Shown: in pieces, positions 1-10,600 of the stretch
Layout: every line of letters starts with the position of its first letter
Position numbering within the stretch: the stretch's first letter is position 1
Assembly (NCBI GenBank): GCA_009760885.1
Contig: CM019703.1
Location: 12,756,459 to 12,820,458, forward strand
Direction: 5' to 3'
DNA from: Achatina immaculata
Taxonomy: Eukaryota; Mollusca; Gastropoda; Stylommatophora; Achatinidae
DNA: 64,000 bases
The notes under the pieces: model-generated
Databases searched by the model: none
The model's input: the letters and a program-made list of their open reading frames with translations, nothing else
Told to the model about the DNA's origin: nothing
Program-made: the position numbers and the translations under genes

Positions 1-900
1 TTTCTTCTTCTTCTTCCTTTCTTCTTCTTTGTCTCCATCTTCTTCAGCTTTCCGAGCCGTTAAGGCTTAGTCTGCAGATAAAGTTCGCGTCCATTTCTCC
101 CTCTTCTCCATAATCTTCTCTCTCCAGCTTGTGTCACTAATTTCCCGCATATCCATTTTTACCGATCCAACGTAGAGGCTTCTCTATCTGTTCCGTAACA
201 CTAATCTTTTTTTTTTTTTTTTTACGGAGATGGGGTCGTTGGGCCCATGCTCCAACCTTCAACCTGGAGGACCAGGGTTCAATTTTGGTCTGTCCCCTAC
301 CCGCGCAGACCTTCCCAGCTTCGTTGAACCTGCCAGGAGTAGAACTCCCGATGGTATACCTCTAGGAGTGGTCAGTGTACACAAGCTGCCAGTCACCAAC
401 ACCATCCGCCAGAAGTATTATAAGTATTCTATATATAGTATTCGTAAGGCGTAGGGGCTGTTAATCTTTCATTAATATTGTTGCTGGAGTTGTTTTCCCT
501 TCTGTGGGGAAAAAATGGGGGGGGGGGGGGAATAGTTTTAGTTGAAGAAGAAGAAGAAATGTCCTTTCATTGAGGCCTTAAGGAATATTAAATTACTGTC
601 CTTTATTTTTCTTGACCTTTCGACATATAAGAATGTTGTCAGCGTCACACCTGGCCAACTGTTCTTTCTGAGCTCCAAAAGGAAGCGGGGGCCCATTTCT
701 ACAGCTTCATGACTGGGACATGTTCGGCTGGACTTGAGAACAAGAGATGATAGACCACTGCGCCAATGAGGTGTCCTTTATTTAAACAAAGCCTTAGTCT
801 TTGTCTTCTGCTCAACTGAGACAGCTATAACAGAGATCTTGCGGATCATTATGGGCTATAGATATTCAGTGTTAACCAAGAATGCTTCAGATTCAAGACT
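1..900. other. No recognised gene
   Basis: The first 35 bases are a CTT-rich tract. A G14 homopolymer lies at 517-530, followed by a short GAA run. The small frame at 230-454 contains a weak B-box-like stretch but shows no homology I recognise. I see no coding signal. Confidence 0.5.
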
Positions 901-909
901 ATTGTCCTA

Positions 910-1115
910 CTGTTTAAAGGTTACAAAGATAGACTGAGGTGTATGGTTCAGCTTTATAATTTTTTTAAAAATACAGAAAGAGTGAGGAAAGTAAGCAGAT
1001 AAGAGAGTTGTAGACAGTAAGATGAGCAAGTGTAAGTGAAGAACATACAACAATTCAATATTTCGGCAAAGGCCTTTTTCACGGACCAAATACAAAAGCA
1101 ACACAAGAACACGCC
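910..1115 (-). mobile_element. Degenerate Penelope-like pLTR fragment
   Basis: This stretch resembles the left pLTR of the Penelope-like element at 16728-19652. It shares the 'gtgtatggt-cag' start, the 'gaa-aacatacaac' block and the 'atatttcggc' core followed by a GCCTT-like arm, but is clearly diverged. No RT or endonuclease frame is attached, so it is a solo remnant. Orientation is given relative to the sense of the coding region in the intact copy. Confidence 0.6.
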
Positions 1116-1351
1116 AAAAATATGAAAAAATTCAAATCTTGCTCTTAAAAAGGTCGAGCATAAAAGTCAGAGGATACCAAAGAACTAAGTTTTAATTTTT
1201 CATGTATTTTTCGTGTATTTATCGTGCGTGTTGTAGTTATTGTTGTTTTAATATAGTCCTGGACAAAGGCATTTGCTTGGATATTGGATTATTGCTGACC
1301 ATTCGTGTAGAGCTCTTCGTGAATCATTCATTTCTCGCCAGGCAGCAAGTA

Positions 1352-1590
1352 TCACCCCCTTTCCCCTCCCCTGCCCCGCTTCTTCATTCTTGACAATGGC
1401 GCTGATTCACAGTTGTCAGTGAAGTCTTTTGGTCCACCACCTTCTCTTATAGCACGGATGATGTCTGCTGGAACCACTCCCTGCCCTTCCTCCATGACGG
1501 CTGACTCGGCCAACTCGTCTACTCTTTCATTTCCTCTGACACCTGCGTGGCCTGGTACCAAAAATGAATGACAGTCAATGGATCTGTGAC
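1352..1590 (-). pseudogene. LINE RNase H fragment
   Basis: On the minus strand the frame reads through VPGHAGVRGNERVDELAESA, the characteristic C-terminal block of retroelement RNase HI domains (consensus W-V-P-G-H-x-G-x-x-G-N-E-x-A-D-x-L-A). About 45 further residues rich in acidic and basic groups follow. RNase H removes the RNA strand of the RNA-DNA hybrid during reverse transcription. Only the end of the domain remains, with no RT beside it. The domain is typical of I, Ingi and Vingi type LINEs, which also fits the C-terminal fragments at 6470, 30952 and 38325. It is a dead fragment. Confidence 0.75.
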
Positions 1591-1659
1591 ACCTGCAGAG
1601 ATTAGAGCCACCGCTGCCTGAGAGAGTCAGCCCGAATATTCTTTAGCTTGCTCATCGAC

Positions 1660-1782
1660 CGTCTTTGATGATCTGCAAATGGAGGCATCAGCAGCAGGGC
1701 ATTTTGTTTACAACCGAGAGGCATACAGGAGAGCTGTTCGGGAGGCAAAGTTCGGCAAGGGACATGCAAATGAATGAATGAT
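1660..1782 (+). mobile_element. RTE-like LINE family B, 3' terminal fragment (B1)
   Basis: Matches the last ~120 bp of family B. The peptide reads like LQMEASAAGHFVYNREAYR, and the fragment ends with the family's ACATGCAAATGAATGAATG terminus. Only the extreme 3' end is present, as expected from incomplete target-primed reverse transcription. Confidence 0.75.
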
Positions 1783-1845
1783 TGTTCATCGAAATAATCA
1801 TATACGTCTACCTGTTACTATCTGTACTAGTTTTACTATAGTCAT

Positions 1846-1861
1846 CTTTTCTTTCTTTTTT

Positions 1862-1902
<41 letters not shown>

Positions 1903-1912
1903 TTCTTCTTCT
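1846..1912 (+). repeat. (TTTC)n microsatellite grading into (TTC)n
   Basis: Simple tetranucleotide run of about 65 bp. It produces a serine/phenylalanine-rich reading frame that is not a gene. Confidence 0.9.
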
Positions 1913-2114
1913 TACAGGTTAGAGCACAGAAGTAGGTTTCACATTCTCCACCATGATTTTGGGGCATGCTGGGTATATTGTTGTGAGTTTTGTCCCGAAG
2001 ACTTCAGAAAACTCTCTCTTATAAATCTGTATGTAACATAGTTATCGTGCCTGCTTTATCCCGTTTGATTTTAGTTTTACAGTTCACAGAAAATGTATTC
2101 AAAACCTTCAAGGC

Positions 2115-2240
2115 AAAAGTTGAATGTCACTACCCTCCCAAACAGAGTCCGAGCCGCTAATTCTTCTATCTCTAGAGCTGAATCCAAGTCCAGTCTTCAA
2201 ACTGACACAATCCTTCTTACTAGACGTTGTATATCCATTA
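2115..2240 (+). pseudogene. Possible CR1/L2-like LINE C-terminus remnant
   Basis: One frame reads TLPNRVRAANSSISRAESK followed by a leucine-rich stretch, reminiscent of the W-N-x-L-P ... F-K ending of CR1/L2-type ORF2 proteins (compare the clearer copy at 33508). The diagnostic tryptophan is missing, so this is a weak call. Confidence 0.25.
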
Positions 2241-2749
2241 CCCATTAAGTCATTATCCACCTTACAACACTTACCAAGGTGCTACACTTACACAATTATA
2301 GACGGCCATACTTACCACGAACTCATAAAGGATAAATAAATATGGGAACATATGTGTAAGCAATATAACTCTTCCCACAGTTATAAAATGTTTGGGTAAC
2401 AGATGTATGGATAATAAACTGCCTTCCATTTAACGATATACGAGTATATCCGTTGTGGAACCCGTCAGTGGTTTGGGGGGGGGGGATACTTACACAGCAA
2501 CCACTAAATTCATAGTTTAAAGTGAACAAGTTTCATATTTCAGCTTTCATATTCTAATAAGAATACAAGAAGAGAAAACAGAGCCCGCGCCCAAGACATT
2601 ACATTATAGAAAGGACGTGATGTTAAAGCTTATAACCTCCCTTGTCCGGCTGACATAGTAGAGGATGTTGTTGTAGTCAGTTGTAGGCCTGGTTGCGTTG
2701 TCTTCTCCTGTTTATGAGAGGCACCAAGCACTCATTATCAGGCACAGTG

Positions 2750-3035
2750 AAGGGGGGTGGGGTGGGGCCCAGCCTGCGCATGTCTCTAGTGCCCAAACAG
2801 ACTTCTCCAGTTTAAAATGAGAACCCCGAGATATTAAATGGGGCCCCTAATGGAAAACCACCAGAATAGTTAATGAAAAAACGTAACCGGGGGGGGGGAG
2901 GGTGGGGCCAGCCTGTGCATGTCTCCAGTGCCCGAAAAGACTTCTCCAGTTTAAAATGAGAGCCCCGAGATCTTAAATGGGACCCCTAATGGAAAACCCC
3001 CAGAATAGTTAATGAAAAAACGTAACCGGGGCGGG
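2750..3035. repeat. Two tandem copies of a ~140-bp unit
   Basis: Two adjacent copies share the blocks 'gcatgtctc-agtgccc', 'gacttctccagtttaaaatg' and 'agaatagttaatgaaaaaac' at a spacing of about 139-140 bp. A third copy is cut off after its G-rich start. Nothing suggests coding. Confidence 0.85.
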
Positions 3036-3084
3036 AGGAGGGGGGCGAAAAACACTGTCCGTTTTGGGCAATAAGTGACACAAA

Positions 3085-3395
3085 ACTGACCAGTGGCCTA
3101 CCCCCCCCCCCCCCACCTCTCCGTTGATACCCCCCAGTAATAGGCCTAGCCTGGCTAATGGGGTACTGATCGCCATTGTCCCCATTGTGGCGGAGTCTAC
3201 TACAATAATATTACACACCCCTTCTCCCCCTCCCCGCGCTTTTTAGCTGCAGCCAGGTACTGAAGAAATAGGTGATTTAACCCGTTCCAAAGCCGATATG
3301 CCGCTGTGCTTCAACATCTTCACAGCGTCGGCTGCAAAGAACACCATCTCGCAGTTGCAGGGAGATAAAAGACAAGACAAAGGAAGACGATGGGA
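3085..3395 (+). mobile_element. Dispersed repeat Z, copy 1
   Basis: Shares with six other copies the blocks 'ctctccgttgata', 'ggcctagcctggctaa', a 'gtctgct/gtctact' box, and the 3' block 'tcggctgcaaagaacacc..tcgcagtt'. It carries a C14 tract at 3101-3114. Z has no protein domain that I recognise. In other copies it ends in GAA repeats, suggesting a short retroposed element. Confidence 0.65.
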
Positions 3396-3458
3396 TAGAT
3401 TTAGATCACGTTTTTCCACGGCCTTACAAAGTTCTTTTCTTAGACCTTGCCGTTTATT

Positions 3459-4013
3459 ACAGCTAGACTAACTGGGCCATCTCCAGCCAGACTAACTGGG
3501 CCATCTCCAGCCAGACTAACTGGGCCATCTCCAGCCAGACTAACTGGGCCATCTCCAGCCAGACTAACTGGGCCATCTCCAGCCACACTAACTGGGCCAT
3601 CTCCAGCCACACTAACTGGGCCATCTCCAGCCACACTAACTGGGCCATCTCCAGCCACACTAACTGGGCCATCTCCAGCCACACTAACTGGGCCATCTCC
3701 AGCCACACTAACTGGGCCATCTCCAGCCACACTAACTGGGCCATCTCCAGCCAGACTAACTGGCCCTCTCCAGCCAGACTAACTGGGCCATCTCCAGCCA
3801 GACTAACTGGCCCTCTCCAATCAGACTAACTGCCCCTCTCCAGCCACACTAACTGGGCCATCTCCAGCCAGACTAACTGGGCCTCTCCAATCAGACTAAC
3901 TGGCCCTCTCCAGCCACACTAACTGGGCCATCTCCAGCCAGACTAACTGGCCCTCTCCAATCAGACTAACTGCCCCTCTCCAGCCACACTAACTGGGCCA
4001 TCTCCAGCCAGAC
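3459..4013. repeat. 24-bp minisatellite
   Basis: About 23 copies of a 24-bp unit centred on 'actaactgggccatctccag'. Subvariants differ by 'ccagac' versus 'ccacac', and shorter degenerate units occur towards the right end. Because 24 is divisible by three and the unit lacks stops in several frames, three overlapping frames appear (8-residue repeats such as ARLTGPSP and AGDGPVSV). These are artefacts. Confidence 0.95.
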
Positions 4014-4384
4014 AAGATCAGTTACTTGGATTCAGACTTCATCTTATTTAGCCGAATATCTGGCGGTATATTTATTTCTTACGTTGATACTCTTTGAGGA
4101 ACATACAACTCACAAGTGACGTGTTAAATCTAACGATACCTCCATAGGTACACCGACGATGACTAAACAACGACAGTGGTAGATAAGGTGTATGAAAAAG
4201 TAGTCAAATGAGAATTAGAGAAATAGGATAAGAGGTTAACAAGTCTGAAACAGTAACACCGTTCCTTCCTTCATTATGGCATATAGTCAACATCACTGAT
4301 GATGAAGCAACAAAAGAAGTGTTTTGGGCAACTGACCAGAATGAGACCAAATCAACCAGCTTCAGAGGCTCAGAACACCACAAA

Positions 4385-4785
4385 GGAAGCAATCAGAAAC
4401 ATGGGACATCCCTGAAAGAAGTTGGATAGATGTTGTAAAAGACGCAAAACGGAGATGAAACCTGTGGCCACGGCCGGGCAACACAGTTTGTGAGAAGTCT
4501 TCACTGTCTCATTCTTGTACTTCAACAGTAGGAGACAAAAAGAGCCTTGATTGAAGCTAAGAAAGCAGATATGCAATACTGCTTTAGCAGACTCCACCAC
4601 CAAGGTGATCCGTACCCTTGTTAGCCAGACTAGGCCTGTTACTGGGAGTACCACGGAGAGGTGGGACAGTGTCTTGGTCAGCTATAGTTCGCAAACCCTG
4701 ACTCCACCATGTCAGCTACTGTTGGCAAACCCTGACGCCACCATGTCAGCTATCTGCCATATCGGATCCCGGTTTCACCCTCACT
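4385..4785 (-). mobile_element. Dispersed repeat Z, copy 2
   Basis: Reverse-strand Z copy with the blocks 'agcagactccaccacc', 'taggcctgttactggg' and 'accacggagaggtgggac'. Its outer end has two imperfect ~37-bp repeats containing 'caaaccctgac', a small version of the array that grows from the Z copy at 41.2 kb. Confidence 0.6.
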
Positions 4786-4789
4786 GATT

Positions 4790-5340
4790 CAGTTAAATAA
4801 CGTAAAAAAAAAAATGCACCCAGGAGAAATTTTTTAAGGCAGGCCGCACGCAAGATAGGAGGACCGCATTGAGGCCTGAATTGCTACCAAGATAAATCCC
4901 ACGGGCAAAAGTAAATCAGTCCTGGATAGTTAAGAAATAAAGGAGACTAGGACAGATAACGGTAGTCCGTGCGCCGAGAAATACATGAACCCAGTAACTA
5001 TAAACATACATTTACAAATGACGATAAACAGGGAGTTAGTTGTATCGTCACGGACTAGCAGACATCCCTGAGTAAACAAATCTATCTTCAGATGTTGATT
5101 CACGGCCAGGCTCCTATCTCTTGACCTAAATTCTCCTTCAAACTAGGGCACAAGATTTGGTAAATATAACAGCTCTTAAATTTTGTTTCTTCTTCTAGTA
5201 ACCACAATTATGTTTTAAAATAAACCCCGTGATATGTGGCATTCAGTTTTAAGAAGTTTAAAATGTATTTTCCTTTACAACAGAGAATATATATAAAAAT
5301 AATATTTATTCCATATATGGAATACATAAAATAAATATTA
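4790..5340. other. Unassigned, AT-rich
   Basis: No repeat, splice or coding signal that I recognise. Short palindromic AT stretches lie near 5290-5345. Confidence 0.4.
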
Positions 5341-5341
5341 T

Positions 5342-5521
5342 ACTATTCCATAATGGGAAAAAAGAACACGAGGAAGACCAAGGCGAAGATGGCTGCAAGA
5401 TATCGTTGATAATCTGCAGATGGATGCATCAGCAGCAGGGCATCTTGCTTACAACCGAGAGGTCTACAGAAGAGCTGTTAGGAAAGCAAAGTTCCGCAAG
5501 GGACATGCACATGACCGATAT
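5342..5521 (+). mobile_element. RTE-like LINE family B, 3' fragment (B2)
   Basis: Matches family B from 'ataatgggaaaa' to 'ttccgcaagggacatgc'. The frame contains the basic cluster ahead of MDASAAGHLAYNREVYRRAV. Only about the last 180 bp of the element is present. Confidence 0.8.
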
Positions 5522-5704
5522 TTTAAACAGACATACGTTCGTATGGAGAATAGAAACCTGCTAAAATGTGTACAGAAATGTTCAATGATCCGCAGCTTAA
5601 ACGGTTATGTAATAAATTATTCCTCGAATTGTTGAAAACAGACAAAAATTGTTGAAAAACAGGCATGCCATAAATGAGTTGCTGGGCGCAGGCATAAACT
5701 AGAA

Positions 5705-5997
5705 CGAAGTAAAGGTGAAGGTGAAATCCCCGTTTCCATGGGGGATACGGCGTTTAGGCCCGTATGTATTTCCATGACCTTCGACACATGAAAGTCTGAT
5801 GTGGCCAGTATTTGGCCTGGCCTCATTTACCTTCCCAGATTTCTCAGGTACCCATTTTTTTTTTTAGGGGATGTGTGGACCCCAGGACATTTTTCCTGTG
5901 GTGGCAGCAGAAAAAAAATCCCCACTGTTATGGCTTGAACCCGGTACAACTGGATTAGTTAGACCGAGAGCCTAACTACTCAGCCAAACAGACCGTC
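5705..5997 (-). mobile_element. tRNA-derived SINE-2, full-length copy
   Basis: On the minus strand it begins with an A-box-like 'tggctgagtagttagg', then a B-box-like 'gggttcaagcc', then the body seen in four other copies: an 'aatgggtacctgagaaatctgg' block and a 'ggccaggcc' block. These internal promoters would be read by RNA polymerase III. It has no coding capacity and depends on a LINE partner. Confidence 0.75.
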
Positions 5998-6469
5998 ATA
6001 AACTAGAGTGACGCGTACAGAATGCAGCAAAGGTTTGAGTTTCCTGTGAGGGCCAAAAACAATGTAGATTGAACACCAGTAATGGTGACTGTTTTGTATG
6101 TGTGTATGTATGTGTGTGTGTGCGCGCATACTGTTGTGTTAGTGAACCTGTATGCTTACGTTGAATCAACCGTCCAGAAAAGAAAGTTAAAACTTTCATC
6201 TGTTTCCCAACATGTAAGATTGTCTCGCATTAATCAGACTGACTCTGGGATGAATTTTGATTAATTGTTTTTTTTTCCACTTCTAGGTCAGTTTTTTTAC
6301 ATGAATATGTCAATTAGTCCTTAAACACAAAACACTGACATATGAATGTGCAGTGCTATGTTTGGTATTCACTGCTATGCTATCCTATTCTGCGTTATGC
6401 TATGCTGTACCATTCACTGGTATGCTATGCTATGCTTCACGCTGAGACATTCTCAGTTGTCAGAATCAT

Positions 6470-6710
6470 TCTCCACAACAATACAGATCTCTCATACACC
6501 AGATCTGGAAAGTCTATCAGCGTCTTCTTTTCCCGACAGACCACAGTTCCATGCAGCTCTGCCCACTCCGCCAAAAAGCCCTAACCAAGTTCTTGCCACG
6601 TGGAGCTACCATGGAAGACAAACTTTGGCGTGCAAAACATGACCTCCAACAGACTGCACAATTTATCCGGCCACTGAATGTAAGAGATATCTGAGGCTAG
6701 AACAATGGAG
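6470..6710 (+). pseudogene. C-terminal fragment of an RNase H LINE
   Basis: The frame runs CPLRQKALTKFLPRG then MEDKLWRAKHDLQQTAQFI, matching the zinc-knuckle-like C-terminus of RNase H-bearing LINEs (C-P-L-C ... K-L-W-G-x-x-x-D-L-x-x-T-A-x-F-I). It ends in 'agaacaatgg' plus GAAT repeats. Frameshifts upstream show it is dead. Confidence 0.65.
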
Positions 6711-6835
6711 AATGAATGAATGAATGATCTTTATTTTAAAAGGGGGAAAAACTGGGCGCGCAGGCCCGCATACATTCTGTCCTTTATCGCTCCATCTTTG
6801 ATTCTTCCCACACAGTCAGTGTGACATGTATACAA
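6709..6835 (-). mobile_element. L2/CR1-like LINE 3' end (copy F2)
   Basis: Inverted copy of the 3' terminus seen at 34230-34354. It has GAAT tail repeats, a reverse-strand AATAAAG-like signal and the 'gcgcgcaggcc' block. Its tail abuts the GAAT tail of the LINE fragment just upstream, so the two elements meet tail to tail. Confidence 0.6.
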
Positions 6836-6837
6836 AT

Positions 6838-7023
6838 CACATGAAGAAGAAAAAGAAGAGAAGAAGAAGGAGGAGGAGGAGGAGGAGGAAGAAGAAGAAG
6901 AAAGAGGGAGAAGAAGAAGAAAGAGGAAGAAGAAGGAGGAGGAAGAAGAAGAAGGAGGAGGAGGAGGATGAGGAGGAGGTGTAAGAAGGAGGAGGAGGAG
7001 GAGGAAGAAGAAGAAAGGGGAAG
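6838..7023. repeat. (GAA/GAG)n polypurine tract
   Basis: About 185 bp of almost pure purines on the plus strand. It yields poly-serine/leucine frames on the minus strand that are not genes. Long mirror-like purine tracts can adopt triplex structures. Confidence 0.95.
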
Positions 7024-7024
7024 G

Positions 7025-7800
7025 AGACTCCATTCTCCATAAAACAGTTCATCATCATCTGCTCTACTCTTCCGTTCAGCATAAAAAATATATGTCTTAA
7101 TCTTCCTCAGACAATGTCTTGAAATGATCACTGTAGAAGAAAAACAAAAAGTTAATATTCATGACCGCCACGTGCTCTCTAATTGTTTGCGTAATGAAAA
7201 AAAAGTTCCCTAACAAAAATAAACTGCAGTTTGAGCAATAAAAGAGGCAGAACTTAACAGCAAAGTTTATGAGATATGAGATAAGCTTATCAACATCAGA
7301 GAATTTTTATCCTCTGCTTCTGAAAAAAATAATTACCTCTTGAACTTATGACCTTAATCTTGGTGTTTTAACTTTCTGTGCAGCAACCATATCCTGCTGG
7401 CCATCAGTTTATCTATGTTTCTTTCATTTGTGAAATCAGCATTCCTTTGAGCTTAATTCCATTATTTTATCAATACCGGAAGTGGCGAACTGCTATCTGC
7501 ATTAATTTTTTCTTTTTAAAGATAGAGTCCTTTACGCATTTTAAAGCTTAAGTCAAAATAATTACTTTCCAATCTTCTCTGGGTATGAGCTATAGTAAAA
7601 ACAAAGTGGATTGGATTTAACTGCTAGCCACTGTTTTAAAATCAAATACTCCCTTACCCGTACATAAGATTAGATGGCCAACTGAAGTGTTGCTCTTTTA
7701 GGACTAATTATTGGAAGGAAAACAGGAAAATGAAGACTAAGGTTTTCATACTGAGTTTCCACAATGAGTGATCCTACCGTGCGCCACAAGAGAGATTATA
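7025..7800. other. Unassigned, AT-rich
   Basis: No gene or repeat family that I recognise. Composition and lack of long frames suggest intron or intergenic DNA. Confidence 0.4.
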
Positions 7801-7804
7801 TTAA

Positions 7805-7945
7805 CTTTTATGTTTTCTAATACCCTGCAAGGCTTTGGGGATTACATCACCTTTTATATTTTCTAGTACCCTGCAAGGCTTTGGAGATTATATTATCTTT
7901 TATGTTTTCTAGTACCCTGCAAGGCTTTGGGGATTATATTATTGA
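7805..7945. repeat. 46-bp tandem repeat, 3 copies
   Basis: The block 'accctgcaaggctttgg' recurs at exact 46-bp spacing, with 'tttta-attttcta' between copies. Confidence 0.9.
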
Positions 7946-7989
7946 TATAACGTCTCATACCTTACTTGCGCCCAAATAAGTAACACTGT

Positions 7990-8432
7990 TCCTATCTTAT
8001 TATGTATGTGAAGTGAATCATGGACAATAGGCAGGTTCGCACAGAGATCACTGGAAGCAGTAGAAGTGTGGTTTATCAGAAGAATGTTGCGAATTCCCTG
8101 GACAGCAAAGATTACAAATGAAGAATGTAGGAGAAGAGCTGGAGAGATGAAAATAAAATCTTATAAAAAAAATCTGAGAGAGACAATGTACTTTCATAGG
8201 ACATGCAATGAGAAGAGGGGACGCTGAAAATATTTTAACAACAGCAAAAACAGAGGGAAAAAGAGCCAGGGGAAGGCCAAGAGAAATGATACTGGATAGT
8301 TTGACGAGATGGTGTGAGATGAGATCATCAAATGAGCTGATGGTCTGCATGAAGGATCGTGTACTACGGAGAACGCCAGTCGGCAAGGCACCTGATCATG
8401 ATGATGATGGTGATGATGATAATAATGATTTT
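7990..8432 (+). pseudogene. RTE-like LINE family A, C-terminal fragment (A1)
   Basis: The frame reads SESWTIGRFAQRSLEAVEV, then WFIRRMLRIPWTAKITNEEC, the post-RT C-terminal domain of RTE-type LINEs; mammalian BovB has a comparable R-R-L-L-R-V-P-W-T-A-R-R-S-N block. One frameshift near 8210 moves into a second frame with TEGKRARGRPREMILDSL. The element ends in a TGATGATGATG tail at 8395-8432. The RT and endonuclease are absent. Confidence 0.8.
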
Positions 8433-8544
8433 TTTCCCTTGTTACCCTATGCTGGTAAGTCTGTGCCCTGGTGCAACAGGCGCTGGCGATTGTTCTTTTT
8501 CATGTTGTGCATTCCTTGAGTTTCAGCCACCAAAGTCGTCGTAA

Positions 8545-9585
8545 GAGATGAGTGCACAGACCACCTGAAAGGCACGCAAGAAATTGTATAACAAGCATTT
8601 CCGCCATTTTTAACTAATAGGAAGTGACGCTATGTCTTTATTTAACGTATATTATAAGATTAAAAATTGCCGTTCCAAAAGACCTCCATTAAATTGCCCT
8701 CGGAGCCACCTAAACTCTCGTTATAGGAAACAGCTTACAGAAGCTTCAGCTTACTTTGGCTCGCGTTCGCAGCTTTGACTAGTCTGTTATATAACCTAAA
8801 CACTTGGAGACTGCACAATCAACTCCGGCGTTAAACTTTTTGTTTTCTTGTAATATTTCTCTCTTTGGCGATTGCTCCTGTTGCTAAAACGACCATATTT
8901 GCCACTCATCATGGGCGATATTTGCGTGACGCATTCGCTTTGTGTGAGCTGTTTAACCACCTGAATAGAAACAGTCCATGTTGGCTTGATTTTTTTTCCA
9001 TCGAGTTAAACGGATGTGGCTGACTGTTCGTTGTTTAATTAGCGCAGTTTGCAAATTGAAAGAATTCAGTTCTCCCGCCCCCTATGTCTTTTCTGTTTTG
9101 TTTCGTCAATGGTTCAAGAATAGAGAAGGTGGCCATTGTTAGAAATCTGCTCAAGTCAGATGGTCGTGTTTGTCAACTTCAGGGAAGACCTGGGGGTCTA
9201 GGATTGTATGTAGACTTCTGGGGGAAGTGATAGTCGTTGTATGTGACTGTGACACAGAAGAAAATGATTACCCACACACAGATAAGTAGATAGGTAAGTA
9301 GGCAATTTTCCAATCATACATACCCATACTGTTGTTATGGGTAGTTGCTGTTAAGGCTATTTAGCTGATTGTTCTCATACAGGTAAAAAGTTCATCAAGG
9401 AACATTGAAAGAACATGCATGAAGAGACACATGGCAATATCTACATAAGGAAAAAAAGTCATGTTTAAGAACAGAACGTTACAAACTTTTTTTAAAAAAC
9501 ATGTATAGATTTCAGAAAAATAGAAAAATATTCCACTCTGTCCCTACAGTGAATCAGAAATGAAAACAGGAACAACTTAGACTTC
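8545..9585. other. Unassigned, no gene seen
   Basis: About 1 kb without long frames, tandem repeats or known element ends. Confidence 0.4.
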
Positions 9586-9589
9586 AAAT

Positions 9590-9748
9590 TGTATGGAAAG
9601 TTTGAGGAGACATATCCAGTTAGACTTCAGATTGTATGAAAAGTTTGAGGAGACATTTCCAGTTAGACTTCAGATTGTATGAAAAGTTTGAGGAGACATT
9701 TCCAGTTAGACTTCAGATTGTATGAAAAGTTTGAGGAGACATTTATGA
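9590..9748. repeat. 43-bp tandem repeat, ~4 copies
   Basis: Near-identical units containing 'gtatgaaaagtttgaggaga' at 43-bp spacing. The first copy is slightly diverged. Confidence 0.9.
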
Positions 9749-9839
9749 CCCTCGAAAAGGCCAGAGAAGTTAAGGCTATTTGCACACACGTTTCTGTCGC
9801 AGTGTCACAAACAAGAGCAAAGTTTATATCTGATACCAA

Positions 9840-9995
9840 ACCTCACCCAATCTCTAAAAAATGGGCACCAGAGAAATTTGTGAAGGTAAATGCGACCAGG
9901 TGTGATACGGCCACATCATACCTTCATGTTCCGAAAGTCTTGAAAATAAGGGACTTAACACCGCATCTCCCGTTGACATGGAAATAGGGATTTTA
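9840..9995 (+). mobile_element. SINE-2 body fragment
   Basis: Contains the SINE-2 body blocks 'aaaatgggcaccagagaaat', 'gaaggtaaatgcgaccagg' and 'tgtgatac', but lacks the tRNA-like head. 5'-truncated copy. Confidence 0.6.
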
Positions 9996-9999
9996 CCAT

Positions 10000-10400
10000 A
10001 TATATGTTACATCTATTAGACATCTTTATGAAGGATAAACAGCGAATCTTCGATTTGCACATCTTTGGTTATGACTTTGTCGTCTAGTGGGTTGCTTACA
10101 GTTCAGTCATATACTCTTTTGACTACTGACACTCACGCTTAAATTCAACACAAAGATAGTTCCACTTGAATGCAAGATTCTTACAAATGAACACAAAGTT
10201 TATTCACAAATAATGCATACAATGCATATTCTTCGGTACAGTTGACATTTATACCAACAGTGTACTACGGTGCCCTTTCAGTCACATTCAAGACAGTGGC
10301 ACAAATTAGCAAGTGCTTACCATCAGTATGGTGAATTACTACCCAAGTACAGTATCTGAATATATATTCATAAGCCAACGCAAGAATGCTCAGTCGAGGT
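10000..10400. other. Unassigned
   Basis: No coding or repeat signal that I recognise. Confidence 0.4.
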
Positions 10401-10401
10401 C

Positions 10402-10600
10402 TATTCAGTGTTTAGGGAACAATTTTTTATAAATAGGAAACTACGAGGTTTTGGTACGGTAAAGTAAGATAACAAATATTGTAGGATTAAACCTCGAAAA
10501 AATCGTAGACAAAGCACTTTAGTGAGACGTGAGAGAAAGAAAAATCACAAGAGAATTACCTGGGATTCGAACACGGACTCCGGCAGGACGAGCAGCCGTC
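10402..10600 (-). mobile_element. Palindromic tRNA-like element P, truncated by minisatellite
   Basis: Inverted copy of the element at 20968-21215. It shares 'acggtaaagtaag', 'cgaaaaaatcgtag', 'cactttagtgagacgtgaga', the B-box-like 'gggattcgaac' and 'ggcaggacgagcagcc'. Its other end is missing because the 27-bp minisatellite starts exactly where homology stops. Confidence 0.7.

Noticed and set aside
230..454. 74-codon frame with a B-box-like GGTTCAATTTT
   Set aside because: The box matches poorly, no second copy was seen, and the peptide has no recognised motif.
3440..3782. Three overlapping ~95-110-codon repeat frames
   Set aside because: All derive from the 24-bp minisatellite and lie on both strands.
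3459..4013. Possible CRISPR array (also considered for 29160-30063 and 54540-54840)
   Set aside because: Units are contiguous direct repeats with no unique spacers, and the genome is eukaryotic.
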